DNA of 64,000 bases from Actinoplanes siamensis (GTDB lineage Bacteria > Actinomycetota > Actinomycetes > Mycobacteriales > Micromonosporaceae). This document shows positions 40,042 through 49,263 of this stretch, piece after piece. Both the position numbers and the translations under genes were made by a program. The notes beneath the pieces were generated by a model that saw only the letters and a program-made list of their open reading frames with translations, made no database searches and was not told the DNA's origin. Within the stretch, counting starts at the first letter, position 1, and each line of letters begins with the position of its first letter. The DNA is taken from positions 248,001 to 312,000 of the forward strand of contig NZ_BOMW01000006.1 of assembly GCF_016862395.1 (NCBI RefSeq). The letters run 5' to 3'.

Positions 40042-41496
40042 GTGCACTGCCTTGTCACGGGAGCGACGGGATACATCGGCGGCCGGCTGGCGCCCCGGCT
40101 GGTCGAGGCCGGTCACCGCGTCCGCTGTCTGTCGCGCAGCGCCGGCCGCCTGCGCGACGTCCCCTGGGCCGGCCAGGTCGAGATCGTCGAGGCCGACCTG
40201 TCCGACCCGGCCACCCTGCCGGCCGCCTTCGAGGGCGTCGAGGTGGCCTACTTCCTGATGCACTCGCTCGGCCAGAAGGACTTCGAGCACCGCGACCGGG
40301 AGGCCGCGGCGAACTTCGCCGCCGCGGCCAAGGCCGCCGGGGTACGCCGGATCGTCTACCTGGGCGGCCCGGAGCCTCCGCCCGGCGACCGTCCCTCCCC
40401 GCACCTGCGTTCGCGTGCCGAGGTGGCCCGGATCCTGCTGGCCTGCGGCGTGCCCACCGCGGTGCTGCGGGCCCCGGTGATCATCGGATCCGGCTCGGCC
40501 TCCTTCGAGATGCTCCGCTACCTCACCGAACGGCTGCCGGTCATGGTCACCCCGCGCTGGGTGGCCAACCGGATCCAGCCGATCGCGGTCCGCGACGTGC
40601 TCCGCTACCTGATCGGCGCGGCCACCCTGCCCCCGGACGTGCACCGCGGCTTCGACATCGGCGGCGCCGACGTGCTCGGCTACGCCGACATGATGCGCCG
40701 CTACGCCCACGTCGCCGGCCTGCCCCGCCGGATCATCGTGCCCACCCGGGTGCTCAGCCCGTGGCTCTCCGCGCACTGGGTGGGCCTGGTCACACCGGTG
40801 CCCAACTCGATCGCCCGCCCGCTGGTGGCCAGCCTGGTGCACGAGGCGGTGGCGCGGGAGGACGACCTGGCCCGGCTGCTGCCCGGCCCCGCTCCCCTGG
40901 GCTTCGACGAGGCGGTCCGGCTGGCGCTCGCCAAGGTTCGCGACGCCAACGTGGAGACCCGCTGGTCCAGCGCGTCCGGCCGGGACGCCGCCGCCGAGCC
41001 GCTGCCCAGTGACCCGGACTGGTCCGGCGGCACCGTCTACACCGACGAGCGACGCCGCCCGGTGCACGCCCCGGCGGACCGGCTGTGGCGGGTGATCGAG
41101 GGCGTCGGCGGGGACAACGGGTGGTACTCGTTCCCGCTCGCCTGGTCGGTGCGCGGCTGGCTGGACCGGCTGGTCGGCGGCGTCGGCCTGCGCCGGGGCC
41201 GGCGCGACCGGCACCACCTGCGGGTCGGCGAGGCACTGGACTGGTGGCGGGTCGAGGAGATCGTGCCCGGATCGCTGCTGCGGCTGCGCGCCGAGATGCG
41301 CGTCCCCGGCCGGGCCTGGCTGGAGATGCGCGCCGAACCGGACGGCGCGGGCGGCTCGGTCTACCGCCAGCGCGCGGTGTTCCTGCCACGTGGTCTGGCC
41401 GGGCACCTCTACTGGGCGTCGGTCCGGCCGTTCCACGGCATCGTCTTCAACGGCATGGCCCGCAACATCGCCCGCGGCGCGGAGACCGGCGCCTGA
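40042..41496 (+). CDS. NAD(P)-binding sugar-epimerase-like protein fused to a DUF2867 domain
   Basis: 484 residues from GTG 40042; ATG 40003 is an alternative start. Residues 1-300 are an atypical short-chain dehydrogenase fold with TGATGYIGGRLAPRLVEAGH for NAD(P) and YLGGPEPPPG in place of a classical catalytic YxxxK. Residues ~330-484 match the DUF2867 layout (WRVIEGVGGDNGWYSFPLAW, WWRVEEIVPGSLLRLRAEMRVPG, YRQRAVFLPRGLAGHLYWASVRPFH), a START/SRPBCC-like module. The same fusion is common in actinobacteria and cyanobacteria; its substrate is unknown. Confidence 0.88.
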   Translation: MHCLVTGATGYIGGRLAPRLVEAGHRVRCLSRSAGRLRDVPWAGQVEIVEADLSDPATLPAAFEGVEVAYFLMHSLGQKDFEHRDREAAANFAAAAKAAGVRRIVYLGGPEPPPGDRPSPHLRSRAEVARILLACGVPTAVLRAPVIIGSGSASFEMLRYLTERLPVMVTPRWVANRIQPIAVRDVLRYLIGAATLPPDVHRGFDIGGADVLGYADMMRRYAHVAGLPRRIIVPTRVLSPWLSAHWVGLVTPVPNSIARPLVASLVHEAVAREDDLARLLPGPAPLGFDEAVRLALAKVRDANVETRWSSASGRDAAAEPLPSDPDWSGGTVYTDERRRPVHAPADRLWRVIEGVGGDNGWYSFPLAWSVRGWLDRLVGGVGLRRGRRDRHHLRVGEALDWWRVEEIVPGSLLRLRAEMRVPGRAWLEMRAEPDGAGGSVYRQRAVFLPRGLAGHLYWASVRPFHGIVFNGMARNIARGAETGA

Positions 41497-41550
41497 CGCG
41501 TGGACCGCCCGGACCTCGCCCCGCACTCGCGTGATCCACGAGGCGGGCGC

Positions 41551-41556
41551 TAGTTT
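41551..41556 (+). promoter_or_regulatory. Leaderless -10 box of the ridA-like gene
   Basis: TAGTTT ends six bases before ATG 41563; GACCCG lies between. Confidence 0.6.
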
Positions 41557-41562
41557 GACCCG

Positions 41563-41955
41563 ATGACCGAGCGACGCGTGATTGTCAGCGGTTCGACCTT
41601 CGAGGAGGAGTACGCCTACGCCCGGGCCGTGGTCGTGGGCGACGACGTCCACGTCTCCGGGACGACCGGTTTCGATTATCGCGCGATGACCATCGCGGAC
41701 GGTGTCGCCGAACAGAACGCCCAGTGCCTGCGCAACATCGCCGCCGCCCTGGCCGACGCCGGCTGCACGCTGGCCGACGTGGTCCGGGTCCGCTACCTGC
41801 TCCGCGACCCGGCCGACTTCCCGGCGTGCGGCCCGGTCCTGCGCGCGGCGTTCGGCGAGTCCCGCCCGGCCGCCACCATGATGGTCGTCGGGCTCCTCGA
41901 CGACCGCATGCGCATCGAGATCGAGGTGGACGCCCGCCGCCCGTCCCGGGGCTGA
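41563..41955 (+). CDS. RidA/YjgF/YER057c family protein
   Basis: 130 residues. VHVSGTTGFDYRAMTIADGVAEQNAQCLRNIAAALADAG fits the family core (shown in pieces: VSGTTGFD, AEQNAQCLRNI), and the late RPAATMMVVGLLDDRMRIEIEVDA replaces the classical RxxVxVxxLPxxxxVEIE(V)xA with the Arg in place. Family members hydrolyse reactive enamines/imines from PLP enzymes or act on related substrates. It lies between glyA-side genes and the sua5 cluster. Confidence 0.88.
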   Translation: MTERRVIVSGSTFEEEYAYARAVVVGDDVHVSGTTGFDYRAMTIADGVAEQNAQCLRNIAAALADAGCTLADVVRVRYLLRDPADFPACGPVLRAAFGESRPAATMMVVGLLDDRMRIEIEVDARRPSRG

Positions 41956-41997
41956 GGCAGGGCCCGTCTCGCGGATCACGCGGGGTCGCGGCGCGTT

Positions 41998-42957
41998 CTA
42001 GGCGGCGGCGCGGGAGAGCCGGTTCCGGACCGCGAGCCAGTCCTCCGTGTGCGGCGGTTCCTGGACCAGGATGGTGCCGGCTCCGGCGTCGTCGAGACGG
42101 TGCAGGGCGGCGTACAGGTCCGCCGCGTACTCGCGAGGGTCCGCGGAGAGGACTTCGACGATGTCGTACGACGGAACGGCTCTCCCCTCGTACGTCAGAA
42201 CCGCCGCAGGCGCCGGGAAGCCGGACGGATCCGCCTCGCGCACGTCACGCATCAGGACGGTCCTCGCGCGCGGCGCGTAATGCCGCCGACTCATGCCCGG
42301 TGACGAGCGGGCCGCGCCGTCCACGACCTCGTCCCGCAGCGCGATCGCGCCTGTCACGTCCCGCAGCACGCGCAACGGCAGCGCGCCGGGACGCAGCAGC
42401 GTGGGCACCGGGGTGGTCAGATCCAGCACGGTGGACTCGATGCCCCACGAGCACGGGCCGCCGTCCAGGACCAGCGGGACGTCCGGCAGGCTGCGCACCA
42501 CATGCTCCGCCGTGGTCGGTGAGATCGACTCGGAGCGGTTCGCGCTGGGCGCGGCGAGCGGCAAGCCGGACTCCTCCAGCAGGCGCAGCGCGACCCGGTG
42601 CGCGGGGATCCGGATCGCGATGGTGTCGTTGTCCGCGCCGACGCCGGCCAGCTCCGGGGCGCGGCGCACCACCAGGGTCAGCGGGCCCGGCCAGAACGCG
42701 GCGGCCAGCCGGTCGGCCACCTCGGGCCACTCCGCGGCCAGCTCGCGGGCCGCGGCGACCGAGGCGACGTGCACGATCAACGGATTCCAGGAGGGCCGGC
42801 TCTTCAGGCGGTAGACCTCGCCGACGGCCCGCTCGGAGAAGGCGTTGGCGCCGAGGCCGTAGACGGTCTCGGTGGGGAAGGCGACGACCGAGTCGGCGCG
42901 CAGGATCTCGACCGCCCGGCGCAGCCCGTCGGCGTCCGGGAGAACAACCTTGCTCAT
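41998..42957 (-). CDS. Threonylcarbamoyl-AMP synthase, full-length Sua5/YwlC type
   Basis: 319 residues from ATG 42957, which overlaps the phosphatase stop by four bases (ATGA). The YrdC domain (VVAFPTETVYGLGANAF, KSRPSWNPLIVHV, LAAPSANRSESISPTTAEHV) is followed by a linker with SPGMSRRHYAPRA and a C-terminal Sua5 domain. It would make threonylcarbamoyl-AMP for tRNA t6A. A second, shorter homologue lies two genes upstream, so one of them may be redundant or specialised. Confidence 0.9.
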   Translation of the reverse strand: MSKVVLPDADGLRRAVEILRADSVVAFPTETVYGLGANAFSERAVGEVYRLKSRPSWNPLIVHVASVAAARELAAEWPEVADRLAAAFWPGPLTLVVRRAPELAGVGADNDTIAIRIPAHRVALRLLEESGLPLAAPSANRSESISPTTAEHVVRSLPDVPLVLDGGPCSWGIESTVLDLTTPVPTLLRPGALPLRVLRDVTGAIALRDEVVDGAARSSPGMSRRHYAPRARTVLMRDVREADPSGFPAPAAVLTYEGRAVPSYDIVEVLSADPREYAADLYAALHRLDDAGAGTILVQEPPHTEDWLAVRNRLSRAAA

Positions 42958-43550
42958 GGGAACAACAACGCGGCGAGCGGGACCGTGGTGTCCTCGATCT
43001 CGTCGGCGACACGCTGGAACGTCTGGTCGCCGCGGCCCCACGGGTCGTCCAGGTCGTCGGTGAGCAGGGGGGTCTCGCCGGCGCGCAGGCGGTGCGCGGC
43101 CGCGACGATCGCCGTGCCGCGCTGGTGCACGGCCGCCGGCTTCGGCTCGGCCGGGGGCAGCGCGGCCCGGTCCACGGCGCTGAGCAGGCGGCCGAACTCG
43201 CCGAGAACGAACGTGCGCCCGGCGGCCTCCGGGCGCAGGGCGACCACGTAGTCGTACTGGTCGGCGGTGGCCGTGAGGATCAGGTCGGCCTCGTCGATGA
43301 AGTCACCGCGCAGCTTGCGGGCCTGGAAGCCGTCGTCGGAGGCGCGCCGGGCGCGGACCTGCCGGGCCGCCGGCGGGTTCATCTCCTCGCCCTCGTGCCA
43401 GCCGCCGGTGCCGGCGCTGACGCTGCGGACCAGCGGCTCCTCGGTGGAGGCTCCGGCCCGGTCCCGGACCGCGCGGGCGAACAGGCGCTCGGCCATCGGG
43501 GACCGGCAGATGTTGCCCATGCAGACGTGCAGGACGGTGAACGGCGCCAC
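42954..43550 (-). CDS. Low-molecular-weight protein-tyrosine phosphatase
   Basis: 198 residues. The CX5R loop is Cys10-MGNIC-Arg16 followed by SPMAERLF, and the general acid lies in DDPWGRG. The region between is longer than in minimal 150-residue enzymes. It removes phosphate from tyrosine, or arginine, residues in cytoplasmic proteins. It is one base from the upstream yrdC stop and overlaps the downstream sua5, so the three genes form an operon. Confidence 0.92.
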   Translation of the reverse strand: MAPFTVLHVCMGNICRSPMAERLFARAVRDRAGASTEEPLVRSVSAGTGGWHEGEEMNPPAARQVRARRASDDGFQARKLRGDFIDEADLILTATADQYDYVVALRPEAAGRTFVLGEFGRLLSAVDRAALPPAEPKPAAVHQRGTAIVAAAHRLRAGETPLLTDDLDDPWGRGDQTFQRVADEIEDTTVPLAALLFP

Positions 43551-43551
43551 C

Positions 43552-44199
43552 TCAGGCCTGCCCCTCGACGATCTCCGGAACCACGTCGCGCAGTTTCTCC
43601 ACCGGGATCGAGCCGGTGCGCAGCACCCGCGGCACGTCGCCGGTCACGTCCACCACGGTGCTCGGCCAGGGGTCGACCGCCGGGCCGGCCTCCAGATAGA
43701 CGCGCACCGAGTACTCCAGCTGGTCGCGGGCCTCCTCGGCGGTCAGCGGCGACGGCGAGCCGAACTTGTTGGCCGTGGTCACCGCCATCGGGCCGACCTC
43801 GCGCAGCACCTCGAGGGCGACCGGGTGCAGCGGCATTCGGACCGCGATCACGCCGCCGGTGTCGCCGAGGTCCCACTGCAGGCTCGGGGAGTGCTCCACG
43901 ATGATGGTCAGCGCGCCCGGCCAGAACGCGTCGGCCAGGTCCCGGGCGGCCTTGGGCAGCGAGTAGACCAGGCCGTCCAGGGTGTGCCGGGAGCCGACCA
44001 GCACCGGCGGCGGCACCCGGCGGTCCGAGCCGCGGGCGTGGTGCAGCTGGGTGATCGCGTGCGGGGTGAAGGCGTCCGCGCCCACGCCGTAGACCGTGTC
44101 GGTGGGCATCACCACCAGCTCACCGCTCTTGGCCGCCTCGACGGCCGCGGCGATGCCGCGATCACGATCGGCGACGGCGGCGCAGTCGTAGAGCATCAC
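43552..44199 (-). CDS. Threonylcarbamoyl-AMP synthase, short YrdC/TsaC type
   Basis: 215 residues from GTG 44199 (or ATG 44196). LVVMPTDTVYGVGADAF, FWPGALTIIVEHS, VIAVRMPLHP and ANKFGSPSPLTAEEARDQL define a YrdC domain without the extra Sua5 domain. This is the copy normally next to prmC in actinobacteria. CAGACT (44207-44212, minus strand) ends seven bases before the GTG and may be a leaderless -10. Confidence 0.92.
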   Translation of the reverse strand: MMLYDCAAVADRDRGIAAAVEAAKSGELVVMPTDTVYGVGADAFTPHAITQLHHARGSDRRVPPPVLVGSRHTLDGLVYSLPKAARDLADAFWPGALTIIVEHSPSLQWDLGDTGGVIAVRMPLHPVALEVLREVGPMAVTTANKFGSPSPLTAEEARDQLEYSVRVYLEAGPAVDPWPSTVVDVTGDVPRVLRTGSIPVEKLRDVVPEIVEGQA

Positions 44200-44220
44200 G
44201 TCGTGCAGTCTGCCATGCCT

Positions 44221-45093
44221 CTACCGGCGACGGGCGGTCGCGTATCGGGGGCGGCCGGTGAGATCCTCGTGCGCGGTCACCCCGGCGAACCGGCCGTCGG
44301 CACGGAACAGCTCCGGGACGGCGGCGCCGTGCACGTCGTCGTGCTCGACACCGACCCAGCCGCCCGGCTTGAGCAGCGCCGCGGCGAGCTCGATCACCGG
44401 CCGGATCACGCTCAGCCCGTCGGCGCCGCCGAAGACCGCCTCGGCCGGATCGTGATCGGACACCTCGGGCGGGACGACGGTGCCGTCCGGCACGTACGGC
44501 GGGTTGCAGAGCAGCACGTCCACCTGACCGTGCAGATCGGACAGCAGGTCAGGATCGTTCACATCGCCCTCGACGACGGTCACCGCCGGGAACCCGGCGG
44601 CGTTGCGCCGCAGCCACGGCAGCGCGGCCGGGGACCGTTCCACCGCGAGCACCCGGCTCGCCCGGGACTCGTCGGCGACCGACACCGCTATCGCGCCGCT
44701 GCCGCTGCACAGGTCGACCACTGTCGCGCCGGGCGCGGTCCGCTCGATGCCCCAGCCGGCCAGCAGCTCGGTCTCCGGGCGGGGCACGAAGACGCCGTCG
44801 CCCACCGCGAGTTCCACATGGCGGAACGCGGCCGTGCCGACCAGGTGCTGCAGGGGAACCCGCTCGGCGCGGGCGGCGACCAGCTCGCGGAACCGGTCGC
44901 GCTCGGCGGCCCGCATGGTGTCGATCAGCACGAGCCGGCTCCGGGGCACGTCCAGCACGTACGCGGCCAGCAGCTCGGCATCGACGCGCGGCGACGGCAC
45001 ACCGGCCGCGGACAGTTCGGCGGACGCCGATGCCAGCTCGGGCGCCAGACGGGTCCGGTCCGTGCCCTCTCGGGGGTGTTCGTCACGCGCCAT
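44221..45093 (-). CDS. prmC: Peptide chain release factor N5-glutamine methyltransferase
   Basis: 290 residues from ATG 45093; GTG 45096 is the alternative and lies six bases after CATGAT. A helical N-terminal domain precedes the SAM-binding VVDLCSGSGAIAVSVA and the glutamine-recognising NPPYVPDG. It methylates the Gln of the GGQ motif in RF1/RF2. In relatives it directly follows prfA; here a 4-kb block separates them. Confidence 0.94.
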   Translation of the reverse strand: MARDEHPREGTDRTRLAPELASASAELSAAGVPSPRVDAELLAAYVLDVPRSRLVLIDTMRAAERDRFRELVAARAERVPLQHLVGTAAFRHVELAVGDGVFVPRPETELLAGWGIERTAPGATVVDLCSGSGAIAVSVADESRASRVLAVERSPAALPWLRRNAAGFPAVTVVEGDVNDPDLLSDLHGQVDVLLCNPPYVPDGTVVPPEVSDHDPAEAVFGGADGLSVIRPVIELAAALLKPGGWVGVEHDDVHGAAVPELFRADGRFAGVTAHEDLTGRPRYATARRR

Positions 45094-45175
45094 CACGGCA
45101 TAATCATGAGACGTCGCGCACGCTGAGGGTCGACCGGGTCGCCCAGCGCCGCGCCGGAGCCCGGGGAGGCGCCTG

Positions 45176-46672
45176 GTGGGTTGGTTGGACCAGCTCGCGG
45201 AGCATGTCGAGGATCTGCGCCGGGCCGGGCGACTGCAGCAGAACGGCCGCTCGGCGCAGGCCCTGCCGATCCTGGACTCCGTGCTGGCGGCCAGCACCGA
45301 CCCCACCACCCGGGCGTACGCCTTGATCCAGCGCTTCGGCGCCCTGATCAACCTGGGCCGGGCGGCCGAGCTGGCCGCCGCGATGGCGGCCGCGTCCGAG
45401 GCGGTCCGCGAGGTGCCCGACCCCTATCTGCGCGGCCAGATGCACGCCTTCGCGGCTCTCGGCGCCCACCTGCAGAGCAATCTGGACCGTGGGGTGACCC
45501 ACCTGGTACAGGCCTCCCGGGCGCTGGCCGCGGTGCCCGAGCACGACGAGGAGACCGCCTGGGGCTGGCACGACCTGGCGATGGCCTACTCCTACCTGGG
45601 CTTCCACGGCCAGGCGCTGACCGCGATAGAGCAGGCCCGGGAGGTCGGCGCGAGCGCCGGCCTGGCCCCCGAGGTGTTCGCGGCGCCCGGCATCCGGCTG
45701 CGCAACGCGGTCTCCCTCGACCACCAGGGGGACACCGACGGCTGCCTGCGGGTGCTCCGCGACATCGACGCCGAGCTGTCCCGCTACCTCGCCACCGACC
45801 AGCTGCGGCCGGGCAGCCGCGCGGTCTACGGCTACGCGCTGGCCCGCCGCGCCGCCCTGGGCGAGCCCACCGAGGAGAGCGCCGCCACCTGGCTGACCGG
45901 CGGCGGCGACAGCGTGCGGACCCGCGACCTGCAGCATCTCGGCGCGGTCTGCCTGACCATCGCGGCCGGCAAGCCGGAACGGGCGCTGACCATGCTGGAG
46001 GCGGTTCCGGTCTCGGCAGAGGTGCTCGGCGCCCCGGAGCCGGCCCGGTTGCGCAGCATCTGCCACGCCAGCGCGGGTGACCACGCCGCCGCGCACGCCG
46101 CCGACCGGTACGCGTTCCGCCTCGCCGCCCAGCGCATCGACCGGCTGCGCGACGGCTACCTGGACGGCGTCGCGGCCCGCCTGGACGCCCAGGAGACCCA
46201 GCGCGATCCGCACCGGTACGGCGACGAGACGCTCACCGACCCGCTCACCGGCCTGCCCAACCGCCGCCAACTGGAGCACTACGTGGACGCCCTGCTGGCC
46301 CGGGGCGAGCGGGCCGCGGTCGGGGTCTGCGACATCGTCGGCTTCACCACTGTCAACATGCGGCACGGCCGGCACTGCGGCGACCTGGTGCTGCAGCGGA
46401 TCGCCGGCGTGCTGGCCCGGGTGATGCGCCGCGGCGACTTCGTGGCCCGCTTCGCCGGCGACGAGTTCGTGCTGGTGCTACCGGGCGCCGGCCCGCACCA
46501 CGCGGCCGAGGTGTCCCGGCGGATCAGCGCCGCCGCGGACGCGGAGAACTGGCAGATCCTGGTCCCGGGCACACCGATCGGGCTGGCCGCCGGCTGGTCC
46601 GAGGTGGGCGCCAACGGGCGCGGGCTGAGCGCCGCCCTGGCCGCGGCGGCGGCGAGCCGGAAGCCGACCTGA
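45176..46672 (+). CDS. TPR-like protein with C-terminal GGDEF diguanylate cyclase domain
   Basis: 498 residues from GTG 45176, with GGGGAGG six bases upstream. Residues 1-330 are alpha-helical repeats of TPR type (GRSAQALPILDSVLAAS, GFHGQALTAIEQAREVGA). From ~345: DPLTGLPNRRQLEHYVDALL, then RFAGDEFVLVLPGA with an AGDEF signature that retains the metal-binding Asp-Glu. It could make cyclic di-GMP under control of a protein-interaction domain. No membrane segment is present. It is one base from the first beta-propeller gene, so they are co-transcribed. Confidence 0.88.
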   Translation: MGWLDQLAEHVEDLRRAGRLQQNGRSAQALPILDSVLAASTDPTTRAYALIQRFGALINLGRAAELAAAMAAASEAVREVPDPYLRGQMHAFAALGAHLQSNLDRGVTHLVQASRALAAVPEHDEETAWGWHDLAMAYSYLGFHGQALTAIEQAREVGASAGLAPEVFAAPGIRLRNAVSLDHQGDTDGCLRVLRDIDAELSRYLATDQLRPGSRAVYGYALARRAALGEPTEESAATWLTGGGDSVRTRDLQHLGAVCLTIAAGKPERALTMLEAVPVSAEVLGAPEPARLRSICHASAGDHAAAHAADRYAFRLAAQRIDRLRDGYLDGVAARLDAQETQRDPHRYGDETLTDPLTGLPNRRQLEHYVDALLARGERAAVGVCDIVGFTTVNMRHGRHCGDLVLQRIAGVLARVMRRGDFVARFAGDEFVLVLPGAGPHHAAEVSRRISAAADAENWQILVPGTPIGLAAGWSEVGANGRGLSAALAAAAASRKPT

Positions 46673-46673
46673 G

Positions 46674-47954
46674 ATGCCGGTGATCGAGTTGGGCGACGTG
46701 ACAGCGCGACCCGCTCCACGCCCCACCCGCCCCGGACGGCGGCGCGCACCCGTCGCCGTCGCGCTGGCCTGCGCGCTGACCCTGAGCGCGGCGGCCACCC
46801 CGCCGGTCCCCCTGGTACGCCAGCTGTGGACCGCCGACGTGCTGCAGCAGGACGGCCTGGCCCTGGCCGGCGACGCCGTCTACGTCGCCCGGCAGACCAC
46901 CCTGACCGCGTACGACCTGGCCACCGGCGCCGTCCGGTGGAGCCGCGGGTCCCCCTGGGACGCCGACCAGCTGGTGTCGATGGTCGTCTCCGACGGCATG
47001 GTGCGGCTGGCCGGCCCGCGCGTCTGGGGCGCCACGCCGGACGGCGGCCAGATGGTGTTCCCCGCCGAGGTGACCGTGCTGGACGCGGCCACCGGCTCGT
47101 TGCGCTGGCGCCGGCCCGGCGAGGTGAAGCAGTCCACGGCGGACGCGGTGCTGCTCGGCGACCGTGACCCGCACGGCGCGCTGCGCGCGCTGCGGCTGGT
47201 CGGCGCGCGCGACGGCGGGCTGCGCTGGGAACGGCCGCTGACTCACGTGCTGGACGCGCAGGTCGGCTCGTCCCGGATCGTCACCCTCACCGCGGACGGC
47301 GACGTCGCCGTCTACCGGTACGCCGACGGTGCCCCGGTGACCAGCCGCCGGGTGGAGTCCGGCGGCGCCGGGCTCAACACGGTCGCCCTGGTCAGCGGCG
47401 AGCGGCTGTTCGTGACCCGGACCGACCCGCGCGGCGCCACGGTGACCGCGTACCGGCTGGACGACCTGACCCGGCTCTGGCGCCAGCGCACGCTCCGGGC
47501 GGCGTACCTGGTCGACTGCGGCCCGGTGCTCTGCCTGTCCCGCGGCGCCGAGGTGGCCGGCCTGGACCCGGCGACCGGCGAGCCGCGCTGGCTGCTGCCC
47601 GGCCGGGGCGGTGTCAGCGTCGCCGGACCCGGGCGGCTGCTGGCGTACAGCAATGACGAACAGCCCACTCAGGCCCTGGTCGACGCGGCGACCGGCCGGG
47701 TGCTCGGGGACGGCGGCGCCGGCTGGCCGATGCCGGCGGGCGCGGCGGCCGATCCGGGCATCCTGTTCCGGGTCAGCGCCGGCGACCCGACCCGTACCGT
47801 CGTCAGCCGGATCGACCTGGCCAGCGGCCGGATCACCACGATCGGCACGGTCGCGTCGATCGTGGGCGTGCGCTGCGACGGCAGCGGCCACTATCTTGTC
47901 TGCCGCCGGCCGGACGGAATCGTGGTCACCGCGCTCGGTGACCGCGCCGCCTAG
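46674..47954 (+). CDS. Membrane-anchored PQQ-like beta-propeller protein, copy 1
   Basis: 426 residues. A cytoplasmic MPVIELGDV motif and a basic stretch lead into one membrane segment (VAVALACALTLSAAATP), followed by an extracellular repeat domain with WD/PQQ-type blades: TAYDLATGAVRWSRG, TVLDAATGSLRWRRPG, AGLDPATGEPRWLLPG. This is the BamB/PQQ-binding propeller pattern, but no enzyme motif is visible, so it may bind ligands or proteins. It is paralogous to the next gene. Confidence 0.85.
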   Translation: MPVIELGDVTARPAPRPTRPGRRRAPVAVALACALTLSAAATPPVPLVRQLWTADVLQQDGLALAGDAVYVARQTTLTAYDLATGAVRWSRGSPWDADQLVSMVVSDGMVRLAGPRVWGATPDGGQMVFPAEVTVLDAATGSLRWRRPGEVKQSTADAVLLGDRDPHGALRALRLVGARDGGLRWERPLTHVLDAQVGSSRIVTLTADGDVAVYRYADGAPVTSRRVESGGAGLNTVALVSGERLFVTRTDPRGATVTAYRLDDLTRLWRQRTLRAAYLVDCGPVLCLSRGAEVAGLDPATGEPRWLLPGRGGVSVAGPGRLLAYSNDEQPTQALVDAATGRVLGDGGAGWPMPAGAAADPGILFRVSAGDPTRTVVSRIDLASGRITTIGTVASIVGVRCDGSGHYLVCRRPDGIVVTALGDRAA

Positions 47955-47967
47955 GATTGGCCGCATC

Positions 47968-49263
47968 ATGGGCATCATCGAGCTGGGCGACGTGAGCGCG
48001 CCGGACTTCCCGGCCGGGCCGGACCCGGGCCCCGCCCCGCGCCGTCACCGGCGGCGGCTCCGGCTGCTCGCGGCCGCCGCCGCGGCGCTCTGCCTGGCCG
48101 GCTCCGGGCGGCCCGCCCCGCCCGGACTCGTGGAGAGCTGGTCCGCGGCGACCGGCGTCGACGACTACCCGTTCCCGTTCCGCGACGCCGTGCTGCTCAA
48201 CCACAGCACCCCGGACGGCGCGTCCGCGATGACCGTGCTCGACCTGGCCACCGGCGAGGTGCGCTGGAGATCGTCGGACCAGGGCTGGCTCAACCCGGAT
48301 CCGGAGAGCGGTCAGCTGTACGCCCCGCGGCGCACCCGCACGGCCCAGCTGCCCAACGCCACGATCATGTTCGGCACGGACACCCAGACGTTCGACGCGG
48401 CGACCGGTCGGATGCTCTGGCGCCGCGACGGCGACGAACTGGCCGCCACCGCCGGCGAGGTGCTGCTCGGCGACCGCGACGAGCAGGGCCGGATCAGCGC
48501 GCTGCACCTGGTCCGGGCCGGCGACGGCGGCCCGGTCTGGGACCGGCCGATCCCGGTCTCGCCGAGGGTGGCGGTCTCCGACGAGCCGGCGGACACCGCG
48601 CGGATCGTCTACGTCACCGAGGCCGGCGAGCTGACCACGCTGCGCTACGCCGACGGCGCCCGGCTGGCCACCCGCCGCCTGCCCGGACCGCCCGCCGAAC
48701 CGCGCTGGGTGCCGCAGATCCTGAACGGCATGTTCTTCGACGTGCGGGGCGGGGCGTCGGCGACCGCTGTCACCGCGTACCGGGTCGACACCCTGGCGCA
48801 GGCGTGGCGGTTCACCACCACGGCCGGCGACGTGTACGTGCAGGACTGCGGCCCGGTGCTGTGCGTCAACGACCTGTACCAGGCCACCGGGGTGGACCCG
48901 GCCACCGGCGCCGCACGATGGCGGCTGCCAGCCGCCGACCTGACCCCGCTCGGCGGCGGGCGGCTGCTGCTGACCGGCCGCGACCAGACGGCCGACCGGA
49001 CGGTGGTGGACGCGTCGACCGGCCGGGTGCTCGGCGCCGCGCCGCGGGGCAGCACGATCCTCCTGGTCGACGGCGGGGGCCTGCTGGCGCTACGGGACGT
49101 GCCCGGACCGCCGTACCTCGTCTCGATCTCCCGGTGGGATCCGGTGAGCGGCCGGACGGCCCTGCTCGGAGCGGTCCCCGGCCGGGCCGACGCCTGCCAG
49201 CCCGCCGGCCGCCGGCTGATCTGTCACGTGGCCGGCCACCTCGGCGTCACTGACGTCGGCTGA
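47968..49263 (+). CDS. Membrane-anchored PQQ-like beta-propeller protein, copy 2
   Basis: 431 residues from ATG 47968; the longer frame overlaps copy 1. It shares the N-terminal IELGDV motif, membrane segment and blades ([45 protein letters not shown]), and the DCGPVLC element near the middle of the domain. TAGGAT lies ten bases before the ATG. Its stop overlaps the convergent prfA stop by 17 bases. Confidence 0.85.
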   Translation: MGIIELGDVSAPDFPAGPDPGPAPRRHRRRLRLLAAAAAALCLAGSGRPAPPGLVESWSAATGVDDYPFPFRDAVLLNHSTPDGASAMTVLDLATGEVRWRSSDQGWLNPDPESGQLYAPRRTRTAQLPNATIMFGTDTQTFDAATGRMLWRRDGDELAATAGEVLLGDRDEQGRISALHLVRAGDGGPVWDRPIPVSPRVAVSDEPADTARIVYVTEAGELTTLRYADGARLATRRLPGPPAEPRWVPQILNGMFFDVRGGASATAVTAYRVDTLAQAWRFTTTAGDVYVQDCGPVLCVNDLYQATGVDPATGAARWRLPAADLTPLGGGRLLLTGRDQTADRTVVDASTGRVLGAAPRGSTILLVDGGGLLALRDVPGPPYLVSISRWDPVSGRTALLGAVPGRADACQPAGRRLICHVAGHLGVTDVG

